Shown piece after piece: positions 30,632 through 40,172 of a DNA stretch of 64,000 bases. The translations under genes were made by a program, and so were the position numbers. The notes under the pieces were generated by a model, which saw only the letters and a program-made list of their open reading frames with translations, searched no databases and was not told the origin of the DNA. The DNA is from Streptomyces sp. Tue 6430 (lineage in GTDB: Bacteria > Actinomycetota > Actinomycetes > Streptomycetales > Streptomycetaceae): assembly GCA_021568835.1 (NCBI GenBank), contig JAKGSH010000002.1, forward strand, positions 186,001 through 250,000, read 5' to 3'. Positions within the stretch are counted from its first letter, which is position 1, and the number at the start of each line of letters is the position of its first letter.

Positions 30632-30979
30632 TCACGCGTGGCTGAGGATGACCGCCAGCGCGGTGCCCTCCGCCAGGATCTGGACGGCGAGACCCGCCTG
30701 CCGCGCCCGCACGGCCGGCGCGGCAACGGCGAGGAGGAACGCCGCGGCGCCGACGCCCGCACTCCACTCGAACAGCCAGCGGGGCAGCCCGTGGGCGCAC
30801 TGCTCGCCGTACGTCATGCACCGCCCCGCCCGCTCGGAGGTCAGGGTCAGCAGGCCGACCGTCGCGGCCGCCGGCACGAACAGGAGGGCTGTCAGGGCGG
30901 CCCACAGCCTCGTACGATCCGTCGGCGACGCGGGCCGGGCCGGGGAGTGGGGTGGAAGCGGATGAATCCATGGCTCCAT
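30632..30979 (-). CDS. Small membrane protein
   Basis: Protein of 115 residues with two to three predicted transmembrane helices: LWAALTALLFVPAAATVGLL, then an extracytoplasmic loop with two cysteines (RCMTYGEQCAHG), WSAGVGAAAFLLAVAAPAV, and a final hydrophobic VQILAEGTALAVILS. ATG 30979. No named family recognised. Codon bias and hydrophobic pattern support expression. Confidence 0.7.
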   Translation of the reverse strand: MEPWIHPLPPHSPARPASPTDRTRLWAALTALLFVPAAATVGLLTLTSERAGRCMTYGEQCAHGLPRWLFEWSAGVGAAAFLLAVAAPAVRARQAGLAVQILAEGTALAVILSHA

Positions 30980-31141
30980 CCCACCCGGGCGGCCGACGCC
31001 GCGCATCCGTTCAACTGCTCAGCTGCCGGGTGCACCGTACTCAGGCGGTGGGCGGTGGGCGCAGCCGAGGGCCGTCCTCCCGTCAACCTGCCTGTGCGAA
31101 AAGGAAATTGAGCAGCCGAGTCTCCCTGTTACGGTGGCTCG

Positions 31142-31576
31142 ATGGCATCGATCAAGCAGTTCCAAGTGACTTTCGACTGCGCGGAACCAGAGCGCGTCGC
31201 TCGCTTCTGGTGCGAGGTACTGGGATATGTCGTCCCCTCGCCACCGAAGGGGTTCGACACCTGGGACGACTACGACCGCTCGCTGCCGCCTGCGGATCGG
31301 GGTGCGTGGTTCGCATGCGCTGATCCCTCCGGTGTGGGGCCGCGACTGTTCTTCCAGCGCGTTCCCGAAGGCAAGACCGTCAAGAATCGCCTGCACCTCG
31401 ACGTGCGGGTCGGCACCGGACTCGTGGGTGAGGAGCGCCTGGCCGTCCTCGAGGCCGAATGCGCACGGCTGGTCGCACTCGGCGCGGTGCGCCGGCGACT
31501 CCTGCTCGCCGATGAGGACAACGAGTCGTGCCTCGTGATGCAGGACATCGAGGGCAACGAGTTCTGTCTCGACTGA
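31142..31576 (+). CDS. VOC-family (glyoxalase-like) protein
   Basis: Cytoplasmic protein of 144 residues with the two-module VOC fold: FQVTFDCAEPERVARFWCEV, LGYVVPSPPKGFDTWDDYDR, then RLFFQRVPEGKTVKNRLHLD, and the terminal DIEGNEFCLD. This matches the glyoxalase-like DUF4440/VOC proteins in which His and Glu would bind a metal. ATG 31142. Intact, unlike the two VOC remnants at 9957 and 29231. Confidence 0.88.
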   Translation: MASIKQFQVTFDCAEPERVARFWCEVLGYVVPSPPKGFDTWDDYDRSLPPADRGAWFACADPSGVGPRLFFQRVPEGKTVKNRLHLDVRVGTGLVGEERLAVLEAECARLVALGAVRRRLLLADEDNESCLVMQDIEGNEFCLD

Positions 31577-32049
31577 GCATCCCGCCTGATCTCGGCGGGC
31601 TCGGGGCACCAGGGGGCGATACCGCCGTCGTCGACGACGCGTGGTGACGCCGAGCGGGATCACGTCCTGCACCGGCCCGGTCCCGTCTCTCCCGGGACAC
31701 CGGCGTTGTCGACGCTGCCCGACCTGGCGTGCGGGGATCCAGGGAGATCACGGCGGTGGCCGGACAGCGCTGGGCGGGGTGGGGCCGGCCGTGTCGGGTG
31801 GAGCGGAGCAACCACAGGGGCTTCGACCGACCCCACTCGGTCACACCCGCCCGGCCGCCGGCCGGCACCGCTGACACTTCCGACACCGTCCTCCCAGCGC
31901 GGACGACGGGCATCCTGATGGACGCCGTACGGCCGGACGGCGCTCCTCGCGCGGCCTGAGCGCTTGAAGGCCCTGCCAGAAGGTGTTGGTCAAGTGACCG
32001 TCGACGGCTTCGTCAGGACCTCCGAAACGCCGGGAGGCCGGCTGCCCGC
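31577..32049. other. 473 bp without a recognisable gene
   Basis: Convergent gap between the VOC and VanW genes. The frames are Arg/Pro-rich; none shows a family motif. A plus-strand stretch near 31965-32056 reads ERLKALPEGVGQVTVDGFVR, natural-looking but without a start or known relative. Confidence 0.45.
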
Positions 32050-33791
32050 TCAGGGCTGACGCCTGCCCGGTCCTTCCTCGCAGGTGATCTCGTCACGCGG
32101 GGTGTAGTGGGTGCGGAAAGGCTCCCTCTTCACTTCCCTGCCGTCGGCGCTGAAGACGCGCTCGACGGTGACGTCGAAGCCCTCGAGCGGGGTCTGCGGC
32201 ACGCAGCTCTCAGCGGTGTTCACCTTCTTCGCCGACTGCTGCACGTTGGTGCGCGGCCCCTTGACGGACGTGATCGCGTCGTACTTCTTCGTGCCGAGGA
32301 AGGTGACGGTCACCGAGGTGTCGGTGGACTCGGCCTGGATGTAGACGGCCTTGCCGGAGTCGTTGGTGAACCTCAGGTCGAGGCTGCCCCAGGCGACCGT
32401 CGCCTCGCGGCCCTCGGGGTAGCGCTCGATGTAGAAGGAGTGGGCGCCGTGCTCGACGGGCTTGACGCCGGCGAAGAACATCGCGTTGAAGACGGTCGTG
32501 GCCACCGCGGAGACACCGCCGCCGGGCGCCTTGGCGTACTGGTCGTCGAGGATCATGATGCCCTCGACGAAGCCGTTGGCCTCGGTGCGCTCGCCGACGG
32601 TCCGGTTGAAGCTCCAGGTCTCGTTCGGCATGACGACGGAGCCGTTGATGAGTTCCACGGCCCGGCCGATGTTCGTCGTGCGGTAGGCGGCCGGTTCGAA
32701 GTCGACGGTGAAGGAGGACATCTTCTCGGTCAGCCCCAGACGTGCCGCGTTCTCGCGGGTGACCTCCGGCTGGACCTGCCGCGTGGTCACCTTGCCGGTG
32801 CGGGCGGTGCCCGACTTGGTGAGCAGGGGCAGGACGGCCTTGCCCAGGGCCTTGTCGGTGACCTCCACGGCTGGTGTGGCGTCGGCGGTCACCACGACCC
32901 TGTCGCCCTCGAGCCCCAGCCGGGCGTTCCGGGGGGTGGTGGGCAGGCCGTTCAGGGCGCCGGTCACCGCGGGGGCGGCGCGCAGGCCCTTGCTGTCGAG
33001 TTTCGGGGTGAGTCTGCCGGCGTTGTCCGGCCGCATCGTCAGGTACTCGCCCAGCACGGCCGGGGTGATCGTCAACCGCCTGCCGCCCGCGGTGAGCGTG
33101 ACCGGTGCCGACATCGCAGGCTGCGCGAACTCGCGCACCGCCCGTCGTATCTCTTCCGCCGTGACGTCCGGCTTGGTCTCGCGCACGGGCAGCACTGTGA
33201 CCGAGTCGGCCGTGCCGTGCAGGAAGGGAGCGCGCAGAGCGTCGATCGCGGCGTCCGTGTCCAGCGCGTACCCGGTGCGCGGGGCGACCTGCTCGACACG
33301 CCCTTCGGCGAAGGAGACGGCGCCGTCGCGGACCTTCTGGTCGAGGGTCTCCGCCAGCTTCCCGACGGCGGCACGGGCCTTGTCCTCGTCGATCCGCACG
33401 ACCGGCTCGAGGTCACCGCCCGAGCGGAACAGCCCGCCGATCACACCGACCGGATCGGCGCCGGTGGACGTCGCCCGGTCAAGGGTTCCCCGGATGTCGA
33501 AGGTGAGCCCCGCCTGCCGCGGATCGACCGTGCCCGTGCGGTCGCCGACCTGCACGGTGAGCTTCCGCGGGCCGGCCGTCACCAGGTGCTGCTCCAGCTT
33601 CAGGGCGGCTTCCTCGCGGGTCAGCCCCCGATGTCCACGCCGCGCACCGTCGTCCCCGCCTCGATCTCACCGCCGGTGAGCAGCAGCGCGGCGAGATACA
33701 GGCCACCTGTGCCGATGGCCAACGCACCGCCCGCCAGGGCGACGGGCCGGGGAGGAGCCGTACAAAGGGCGGAGAGTACTCGGGGACGCAC
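32050..33791 (-). CDS. VanW-family protein with peptidoglycan-binding domain, one frame break
   Basis: Membrane-anchored cell-envelope protein of 580 residues. GTG 33791 follows AGGAGA. One N-terminal helix (VALAGGALAIGTGGLYLAAL), then GEIEAGTTVRGVDIGGLTRE, a central PG_binding_4-like repeat region with KPDVTAEEIRRAVREFAQPA, and the VanW domain with NIGRAVELINGSVVMPNETW, SFNRTVGERTEANGF and GGGVSAVATTVFNAMFFAG. One base is missing in a GGGGG run near 33628, right at GVDIGG/LTREEA. VanW proteins accompany vancomycin resistance in some clusters but most are of unknown envelope function. Confidence 0.9.
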
Positions 33792-33951
33792 AGGTCTCCT
33801 GAACGATCGACGGGACGCGCATCCAGTGCCGCGGCACTGTGGGCGAGGGCAGTCGATCAGGCTACGCACACCGCGCGCCAAAGGGTATATCTCAGGTCAC
33901 ACCGGGTGTTCTGGTTCAGAGGCCCGAGTGACGAGCGCGACGGCCCCCGGC

Positions 33952-34050
33952 ATGCTCACCGCCCAAGACATCCGGTGGGAGCACCTGCCCCAGGAGCTGG
34001 GCCCCGACTCGGGCGCGACCTGCCGGCGGCGCCTGGCGGCCAGGTGCCTG
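33952..34050 (+). pseudogene. IS5-family transposase fragment
   Basis: The plus strand encodes DIRWEHLPQELGPDSGATCR and RRLAAR, corresponding to the conserved IS5-group segment usually reading WRxLPQELGFGSGMTCWRRL. Both ends of the transposase are missing and no terminal inverted repeats are evident. The preceding block of an IS5 N-terminus (GIVFVLRQG type) is found 29 kb away at 63412-63570. Confidence 0.55.
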
Positions 34051-34121
34051 GAACATGATCAACTCGAAGACCGCCGTCCCGCCCGGTCGGCCGACACGAC
34101 AGGGCCGGGGACTGCCCCGCC

Positions 34122-34937
34122 CTACCAGATCAGGCACCAGTAGTGCCCGTAGTGGCCAATGCCGATACGGCCGCCTTGCGGAACCAGGCTCGGGTCCGGC
34201 CGCCCCACGGCCGCCATCGAGCACGCCGGGTCACCGACCGTCCCCGCCACCGCCATCCGTCGAGCGGCGGCCACTGCTGTCGTGGACGTGTACCACGTGG
34301 TGGTGGCCGGCTTGCCGCCGCCGCGCGTCGGTGTCGGCGTCACCGGCCGGGGCAGGGGAGCGGCGGCGGAGGCGGACGGTACGGGCATCGGCGACCTCGA
34401 CGGCCCCACCGGTGCCGGTGTCGTCACGGTTCGCGGGGGCCGGGCCGAGGGTGCGGGCGCCACAGGCCGGGTGTGGGCTGGGCTCGCTTCCCGTGTCTGA
34501 CCGGCGGACGCGCCCGCCGTTGCCGTCGCTCTTGCCGTCGCTCTTGCCGTCGTCCGGTGGGACGTGGGCTGCTGTGCGGACGGCTGCCGCTGCCCGGTTC
34601 CGTCCGCCGCTGTCGACCGCTCGTCGGGCGGTTCGGCTGGACGGGTGCGGCCCGCCCCCGTCGGCGCGGTCGAGCGCGGGCCCGCGGGCGTCGACCCGGT
34701 CGGGCGCGATTCCCCCGCTGTCGGCGGTGACGTGCTCGGCGTCTCCGGCTTGGGCCTCCAGGTCGGTGGGGGGCTCAGCGTCGGCAGGGACAAGTCGGTC
34801 GAGGACGAAGGCTCCGGACGAGGCGTGTCGCTGTCCTGCGCCACCAGGGCCCATACGCCGACACCGCCGAGGGCGAGCACGACGGCACCGCCCGCGATCC
34901 ACGGAGCCCGTCGGTGCGGACGTCGGTGACGGTTCAT
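34122..34937 (-). CDS. Membrane-anchored Pro/Thr-rich surface protein
   Basis: Protein of 271 residues. A basic start MNRHRRPHRRAPW precedes one transmembrane helix AGGAVVLALGGVGVWALVA, after which almost 180 residues are Pro/Thr/Ser/Arg-rich low complexity, including the imperfect repeat ATARATARATATA. A more ordered C-terminal region (TTTWYTSTTAVAAARRMAVA) ends GIGHYGHYWCLIW. This suggests an extracytoplasmic linker presenting a short C-terminal module. No family recognised; a single helix with N-in orientation is inferred. Confidence 0.6.
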   Translation of the reverse strand: MNRHRRPHRRAPWIAGGAVVLALGGVGVWALVAQDSDTPRPEPSSSTDLSLPTLSPPPTWRPKPETPSTSPPTAGESRPTGSTPAGPRSTAPTGAGRTRPAEPPDERSTAADGTGQRQPSAQQPTSHRTTARATARATATAGASAGQTREASPAHTRPVAPAPSARPPRTVTTPAPVGPSRSPMPVPSASAAAPLPRPVTPTPTRGGGKPATTTWYTSTTAVAAARRMAVAGTVGDPACSMAAVGRPDPSLVPQGGRIGIGHYGHYWCLIW

Positions 34938-35357
34938 GGTTCTTACTGTCCTATGGGTCCGTGCAGGACGCTCGTCGCCCGGTGAGCCCCGACGACCGAA
35001 CCGTCCGACAGGCCTCCGTCAGGTCTGTCTCGATCTTGATGTTGGGCGTGGCCTGCTGGGCAGGGGGTGGCGGCAGGCGGTGCGGAAGCCGGTCCGGCAC
35101 CTCAGGATGTCCTGGAGGGCGTCGAGGATCCGGTAGAGGGGAGACCGGTTCGGGAGCTTCCGGGGCCGGACGTCGTTCGGTGAGAGAGGCGTGGGCGGTG
35201 GTCACGAGGGTGACGTGGTGGCGCCGACGGGGCCCTTGCGGTCCGGAGCCACCGGTCGGGCGTCGAACGGGTGGGCCCTCCCGTCCGCGCGGACGGCCGG
35301 CGCGCAGTCGGTTCCCCGCTGGGTCGGGCCGGCCCGCACAGGTGCCGTCCGACGAGG
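34938..35357. other. 420 bp without a recognisable gene
   Basis: Upstream of the Pro/Thr-rich protein and downstream of the minus-strand remnant at 35358. No supported coding region; promoter of the 34937 gene presumably lies in the first 150 bp. Confidence 0.45.
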
Positions 35358-35640
35358 TCAGGCGAGCTTCCTCAGCTGCGCGTCGACGATGTCCTGGGGG
35401 ATGGTCGGGGGCTGGACGGGGTTGAGGGACAGGAAGGTGGCGATGGTGGAGTCCTGTCGGACGACCAGGACGGTGACGGGGATGCTGGGTCCCCCGCTGT
35501 CGATGACCTGGGTGGTGTCGAAAGCGAGTGTCTCGTCGCCGTAACCGGAAACGGACCGGGACCGGGAACCGGAGTAACCCAGTCCAGCACCTGGGTGGGC
35601 AATCGACGCGATCGCACGGAAGTCCCAGACCGGGTCACAG
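35358..35640 (-). pseudogene. Secreted/lipoprotein C-terminal remnant
   Basis: The frame reads GYGDETLAFDTTQVIDSGGP, SIPVTVLVVRQDSTIATFLS and LNPVQPPTIPQDIVDAQLRK, with a TGA at 35358. The ending PQDIVDAQLRKLA is typical of actinobacterial extracytoplasmic sensor-domain lipoproteins. The N-terminal signal and first half are absent: upstream sequence turns into the unrelated plus-strand gene. I call it a truncated remnant, although the literal ORF reaches 35735. Confidence 0.5.
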
Positions 35641-35727
35641 CGGGTCCACCGGCCGGAGAAGTACGGCGACCGGCGAGGTGTCTGCAACCGGCTGCGGAGG
35701 TGGTCCCTCGACGGCACCCGGGACAGG

Positions 35728-36462
35728 GTGTTCACCGCGCTGGTTGCCCAGGCCGGCCCCGATGACGACCTGAACCGGGTCGGCTCCGTCGCGATACGGT
35801 GCTGTCATGTCTCGATCAGTCGAAACCGGATCAGTCTCGTCTCCGTCACCGCGGACGACGTCGACCTCGCCGTGCGGCTCGCCGTGGGCCTCCTTCGGGA
35901 CGCACCCTCGCAGGGGTGGGGCGGTAAGGCCGGTTCGCTGGAGTGGGACTGCTGGGAGACCGTCGAGCACCTCGCCAACGACCTGTTGTACTACGCCGTG
36001 CAGCTGGGGCCGCAGAGCCCGCCGCTGGACACCCATGTGCCTTTCGCGTTGAGCCGGAAGAGGCCGGACGGACCCATGGTCTTCGTCCACGCGGAGCGCG
36101 ATGCGGGTCCGGCCGGCCTGGTGCAGGTGCTGGAGGCGTGCGGCGCGCTGCTGGTCGCCATGGTCCGTACGACGCCTCCCCGGGTCCGCGCCCACCACGC
36201 CGCCGGGGTGTCGGACCCCGAAGGCTTCGCGGCGCTGGGGCTGCAGGAGATGCTGGTGCACATGCACGATGTGGCGGAAGGCTTCGGGCTCGCCTGGACC
36301 CCGCCCTCCGCGCTCTGCTCGCGAGTGCTCGCCCGTCTGTTTCCAGAGGCTCCGGGCGGTGCGGATCCCTGGCTCACCCTGTTGTGGGCCACCGGCCGCG
36401 CCGAACTGCCGGGGCACCCTCGTCTCACCACGTGGCGCTCGGACAGCACACCGCGGTCATAG
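35728..36462 (+). CDS. Maleylpyruvate isomerase/DinB-like protein
   Basis: Helical-bundle protein of the mycothiol maleylpyruvate isomerase N-terminal/DinB superfamily: VTADDVDLAVRLAVGLLRDA, LEWDCWETVEHLANDLLYYA, VFVHAERDAGPAGLVQVLEA, GLQEMLVHMHDVAEGFGLAW and PWLTLLWATGRAEL. Metal-ligand histidines in VEHLAND and MHDVAEG fit the family. The only in-frame ATG/GTG start is GTG 35728, which makes an unnatural 30-residue leader; ATG 35807 (MSRSVETGSVSS) in another frame would join naturally if one base is missing near 35842. The real start is probably 35807. Confidence 0.75.
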   Translation: MFTALVAQAGPDDDLNRVGSVAIRCCHVSISRNRISLVSVTADDVDLAVRLAVGLLRDAPSQGWGGKAGSLEWDCWETVEHLANDLLYYAVQLGPQSPPLDTHVPFALSRKRPDGPMVFVHAERDAGPAGLVQVLEACGALLVAMVRTTPPRVRAHHAAGVSDPEGFAALGLQEMLVHMHDVAEGFGLAWTPPSALCSRVLARLFPEAPGGADPWLTLLWATGRAELPGHPRLTTWRSDSTPRS

Positions 36463-36790
36463 GAGCGGATCGGCTTCAGCCGCGGCCAGGCTGATGATCG
36501 TGCCCTTACCGCGGCGAGAGCGCACCGGGCCACCCGTCCCGACCGGCAACCCCGGCGAGCCTGTGCGGTCCCGGCACTGGTGCTCTGACCGGGAACGTTC
36601 GCCGGGGCGGTAGAACAGGAGGAGATACCTGAACCGTTCGGTAATGTGTTCGTCCGGGAGGGCCCGAGTAACCGCTGCCAGGTGGCAACGGCAGCCACAG
36701 CCGTAGACACGTCCCGTGACCACGGACGTCGGCACGGCCTCCGGCTCCTGATCCCGGAAGACGGACCACGAGACGGACGGGGGAACATCG
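36463..36790. other. 328 bp leader region of the ABC exporter
   Basis: No supported gene. The segment 36552-36590 is an imperfect direct copy of 38959-38995, which lies just beyond the ABC exporter (see repeat entry). In one frame both copies read a PGEPxRSxHW core. The end of this gap holds the ribosome site and promoter for the ATPase at 36791. Confidence 0.45.
36552..36590 (+). repeat. Imperfect direct repeat flanking ABC exporter (left copy)
   Basis: CGGCGAGCCTGTGCGGTC followed by CCGGCACTGGTGCTC aligns with CGGCGAACCCATGCGGTC followed by ACAGCACTGGCGCAC at 38959-38995, in the same orientation, with about three quarters of bases identical. Upstream CCACCCG also matches. The pair brackets the two-gene ABC exporter, suggesting it arrived or was duplicated as a unit. 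Confidence 0.5.
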
Positions 36791-37762
36791 ATGACGACCG
36801 CTCACGCCTTATCCGGGGTTGGGAGCAGCCCACCGCCGGAGAGCGACACGGTCATCGACGTGCGGGATCTGCGGATGCGCTACCGCAGCCAGGACGTGTT
36901 GAAGGGTGTCGGCTTCACGGCCCGGCGAGGCGAAGTCGTCCTGCTGCTCGGCCCGAACGGCGCGGGCAAGACGACCACGATCGAGGTCTTGGAAGGCTTC
37001 CGGATACGCTCGGCCGGCGACGTGACCGTCCTCGGAGTCGATCCGGCAGGCGGGGACGAGCGGTGGCGTGCGCGCCTGGGCATCGTGTTGCAGTCCTGGC
37101 GCGACCACGGCAAGTGGCGGGTGCGGGAACTGCTGGCCCATCTTGGCTCGTACTACGCGCCGTACTCCACGGCCCTCGTGCGGCGGCCGTGGGACGTCGA
37201 CGAGCTCCTCGCCGCCGTTGGGCTGACCGAGCAGGCGGACAAGCGGGTCGGAACTCTGTCCGGCGGGCAGCGCAGGCGTTTCGACGTGGCCGTCGGCATC
37301 ATAGGCAGGCCTGAGGTGCTGTTTTTGGACGAGCCGACGGCGGGTCTGGACCCGGAGGCGAGGAACGAGTTCCACGGCCTGGTACGCGGGCTGGCGGACG
37401 AGGACACCACTGTTCTGCTGACCACGCACGACCTTGCCGAGGCGGAGAGGCTCGCCGACCGGATCCTGATTCTGGCCGGTGGCCGGATCGTGGCCGATGG
37501 TTCGGCCGAGGAACTGTCGCGCCAGGCATCGGCCGAGGCCACTGTGCGCTGGACGCGGGACGGGCGGCCCTTCGAGGAGGCGACAGCCGAGCCCACCCGG
37601 TTCGTCCGTCGGCTGTTCGAGGAGCACGGCGAGGCGATCGGCGGGCTGGAGGTGCGCCGGGCGAGCCTGGAGGACACCTACTTGACGATGGTGCGGGAGC
37701 TCGAGGCGGGGAACGTTCCCGATGAGCGGACGGTGCACGCTTTCGGGGAGGGATCGCGATGA
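36791..37762 (+). CDS. ABC transporter ATP-binding protein (DrrA-like)
   Basis: Cytoplasmic ATPase of 323 residues of the drug-exporter DrrA type. Walker A LLLGPNGAGKTTTIEV, Q-loop LGIVLQSWRDHGKW, signature GTLSGGQRRRFDVAVG, Walker B VLFLDEPTAGLDPEA, H-loop LLTTHDLAEAERLAD, and a DrrA-like C-terminal extension (ASLEDTYLTMVRELE). ATG 36791. The stop overlaps the permease ATG by ATGA. Probably exports a hydrophobic small molecule. Confidence 0.93.
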   Translation: MTTAHALSGVGSSPPPESDTVIDVRDLRMRYRSQDVLKGVGFTARRGEVVLLLGPNGAGKTTTIEVLEGFRIRSAGDVTVLGVDPAGGDERWRARLGIVLQSWRDHGKWRVRELLAHLGSYYAPYSTALVRRPWDVDELLAAVGLTEQADKRVGTLSGGQRRRFDVAVGIIGRPEVLFLDEPTAGLDPEARNEFHGLVRGLADEDTTVLLTTHDLAEAERLADRILILAGGRIVADGSAEELSRQASAEATVRWTRDGRPFEEATAEPTRFVRRLFEEHGEAIGGLEVRRASLEDTYLTMVRELEAGNVPDERTVHAFGEGSR

Positions 37763-38609
37763 GTCCGGTGTGGTACGCGGCGGTAGTAGGGGTGCGGCGC
37801 GGCTGGACGGAACTTCGGCAGACTTTCACCACCGGCCAGGACGTTTTCGGTTACGTACTGTGGACGGTTCTGCTCGTCGTGCCGCTGTTCTTGGTCAGGG
37901 ACGATCCGCTGAAGGGTGCCGGCATCTCGGCCGGCGCGTTCATGCTGCCGAGCATGCTGGGGATGACGCTCGCGTTCACCGGGATGATGACCACGGCGCA
38001 GTTGCTTGCGACCGAGCGCGAGGACGGCACCCTGCTGCGGGCCAAGGCCGTGCCTCACGGCATGGTCGGCCACCTGGTCGGCAAGATCATCATGGTGTCG
38101 GGGACGGCTCTCGTCTCCATGGCCCTCCCCTTCGCCGTCGGCGTGTTCCTGGTGGACGGGGTGGCCCGGCAGGGCGGTGGAGCGTTGCTGACGTTGGTGT
38201 GGGTGGTGCCGCTGGGTCTCCTGTCAACCCTGCCGATGGCGCTGTCATCGGCTCACTCGTCGACAGTCCGCGCACCGTCGGGTTGCTGATGCTCCCGGTG
38301 ATGGGACTCGTCGTGATCTCCGGCATCTACTTCCCCCTGTCGAAGCTGCCCGAGTGGCTGCAGACCGTCGGGCAGATCTTCCCCGTGTACTGGCTCGGTC
38401 TCGGTCTGCGCTCGGCGCTGCTGCCGGCCGATGCGGTCGCCGCCGAGGTCGGCGAATCCTGGCGACACCTGGAGACAGCGGGCGTGCTGGGCGCCTGGGC
38501 AGTCGCCGGACTGCTCCTCGCGCCATCCGTCCTGCGCAGGATGGCCCGCCGCGAGTCCGGAGCCGCGATGGCGGAACGGCACCGGAAAGCGATGCAGCGG
38601 GTCGGTTAG
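37759..38609 (+). CDS. ABC-2 type permease (DrrB-like), one frame break
   Basis: Integral membrane partner of the DrrA-like ATPase, 283 residues. Six helices are visible, including GYVLWTVLLVVPLFLV, FMLPSMLGMTLAFTGMMTTA, LVSMALPFAVGVFLVDGVA, LLMLPVMGLVVISGIYFPLS and AGVLGAWAVAGLLLAPSVL. The ABC-2 signature TEREDGTLLRAKAVPHGMVG and LPEWLQTVGQIFPVYW are present. One base is missing near 38244. Translationally coupled to the ATPase. Confidence 0.9.
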
Positions 38610-38635
38610 ACGAAGCCCTCTTCGTGAGTGCCGAA

Positions 38636-38930
38636 TCAGCGGGGACGGCCTCCCGCCCACTGAGGATCCAGGCAGGCCAGGCCGACCTCGTTGAACCGGT
38701 GGATCACCTCCCCGCACCATGTCCTCGTCGGCCTGGACCAGCTGGGCAATGACCGGGACACGGTTACCACCGGCGGACGCCAGGAGCATCATCGCCCGCC
38801 GGTAGCGCACCGAGCTGGTACTGCCCCGGCGCACGATCTGCTGCTGCAGCCTTCTGCCTTCGTGGTCGGTCGGTCGGCACACCCGCACAGGCTCGGCCAC
38901 CACACCTCCAGTGGTCGGAACGGACGTCAC
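38636..38930 (-). pseudogene. IS630-family transposase N-terminal remnant
   Basis: The minus strand encodes PTDHEGRRLQQQIVRRGSTS, SVRYRRAMMLLASAGGNRVP and VIAQLVQADEDMVR, then after a one-base insertion in a GGGG run EVIHRFNEVGLACLDPQWAG and GRPR, ending at a TGA (38636-38638). This is the HTH region of IS630 transposases; the DDE domain is absent. Unlike other frame breaks in the window this one has an extra base, consistent with genuine decay. Confidence 0.7.
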
Positions 38931-38958
38931 CGTTCATCCAACCGCTCCACCCGCCGAC

Positions 38959-38995
38959 CCGGCGAACCCATGCGGTCACAGCACTGGCGCACGAG
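38959..38995 (+). repeat. Imperfect direct repeat flanking ABC exporter (right copy)
   Basis: Right-hand partner of 36552-36590 in the same orientation. It overlaps nothing coding and is adjacent to the IS630 remnant. Confidence 0.5.
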
Positions 38996-39141
38996 ACCAC
39001 CGTCCCTGACCAGCAAAGACCCAACTCACCATGATCCATGGCAAGAAGACCTGGTCTTTGTGTCGTGAGGGGTCCTCGTTCAGCGACGCACGTCACGTGA
39101 CTGTCAGGGGCGTCAGGCCAGTGCCGGGCAGCAGGGGTGAG

Positions 39142-39371
39142 TCATCGTCGCCGCCGAAGTTTCCGGCGCGGTTCTCGGGCAGGGACAATTTCCGGGGTCC
39201 GGGGGCGCGACGCCCTCTTCCAACTGCCCCAGGCTCCCCACGAGAACAGGGCACTGGCGGCCAGGCCACGGATGACGCTGGGGCGTCGTGTCCCTTTGCG
39301 GCGCCGAGCAGGCCGCCGATGGCGGCGACGACGAGTAACAGGGCAAGGAAGGACCAGATCACGATCTTCAT
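39142..39371 (-). CDS. Small single-span membrane protein, one frame break
   Basis: Protein of about 76 residues: ATG 39371 opens MKIVIWSFLALLLVVAAIGG, a clear transmembrane helix, then LLGAAKGHDAP; after one missing base near 39286 it continues SVIRGLAASALFSWGAWGSW and KRASRPRTPEIV with a basic tail. No family recognised. The 3' end is less certain than the start, because an alternative frame ends LPENRAGNFGGDDDSPLLPG. Confidence 0.55.
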
Positions 39372-39564
39372 GTCGGGGAACGTTATCCGGCCCGCGCCGG
39401 CCCTTGGGACGCGGGGGAGCGACATCCCGCCTCGGGAGCAGCCCGCCGCACCGTGCTCGGGTGTCCGGTGACGGCCGGTCAGTCATGTTCCGCCGCGCGG
39501 TAACCTGCCGCAGCCGGAAGCACAGTCGGCAAGCACGGTCAGCTGAGTCGTGGGAGGTGCCGTG

Positions 39565-40172
39565 GTGTGGGACGAACTCGTTGCCCGGTACGCGTGGGCC
39601 GACACCGACGAGGTGGCTTCCCGCACCGCCTCCGTGGTCACCGGCAAGACCGAGGACGAGGTGATCAGAGCCTTCGGCGGTGATCCGGCAAGTTCCCGGG
39701 CCATGACGTTCGACGAGACCGCCGACGAACAAGCCGAGCATCTCTACGAGGATCACCACCTCCTCCAGGTCCTCGGATTCGGACAGCATGTCGTCGCCGT
39801 CGAATGCGGCTACCACGGAAGCATCCCGGAGATCGCTCGACGCGCGTCGGTCGGCGGCGAGTTCTTCAGCGTCCACAGCAGCGTCAACGCCCGTCACCAG
39901 GTGATGCACGCGGTGGACGGGCGGGTCGATGGCGCCTTCGACCCGTTCGAGTGGGAAGACGCAGAATGGATGGATCCCGAACCGCAGCTACCCGGTTGGG
40001 CACGAGGGGCGACCTTTCACCTGGGCTCCATCGGGCCGCGTCCTTCGCACTGATGGAGCGCACCATGGGCGTGGTGTTCGACCCGGTGTGGCTCGAGATC
40101 CCGCTCCGTACCGTCCTGCTGCCGGCACCCGCGGTGCTTTTCGGCGACTCCGAGGCGGCCTGGCAGACGTGA
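39565..40172 (+). CDS. DUF6461 family protein, one frame break
   Basis: Cytoplasmic protein of 202 residues: RYAWADTDEVASRTASVVTG, DEVIRAFGGDPASSRAMTFD, QVLGFGQHVVAVECGYHGSI and MHAVDGRVDGAFDPFEW match the Streptomyces DUF6461 family; after one missing base near 40036 the frame continues ASFALMERTMGVVFDPVWLE to TGA at 40170-40172. GTG 39565 is seven bases behind GGAGG; GTG 39562 is an alternative. Family function unknown. Confidence 0.78.

Noticed and set aside
31577..32049. Possible transposase-like or hypothetical gene between VOC and VanW
   Set aside because: No start with ribosome site, no family motif, and composition typical of noncoding high-GC DNA.
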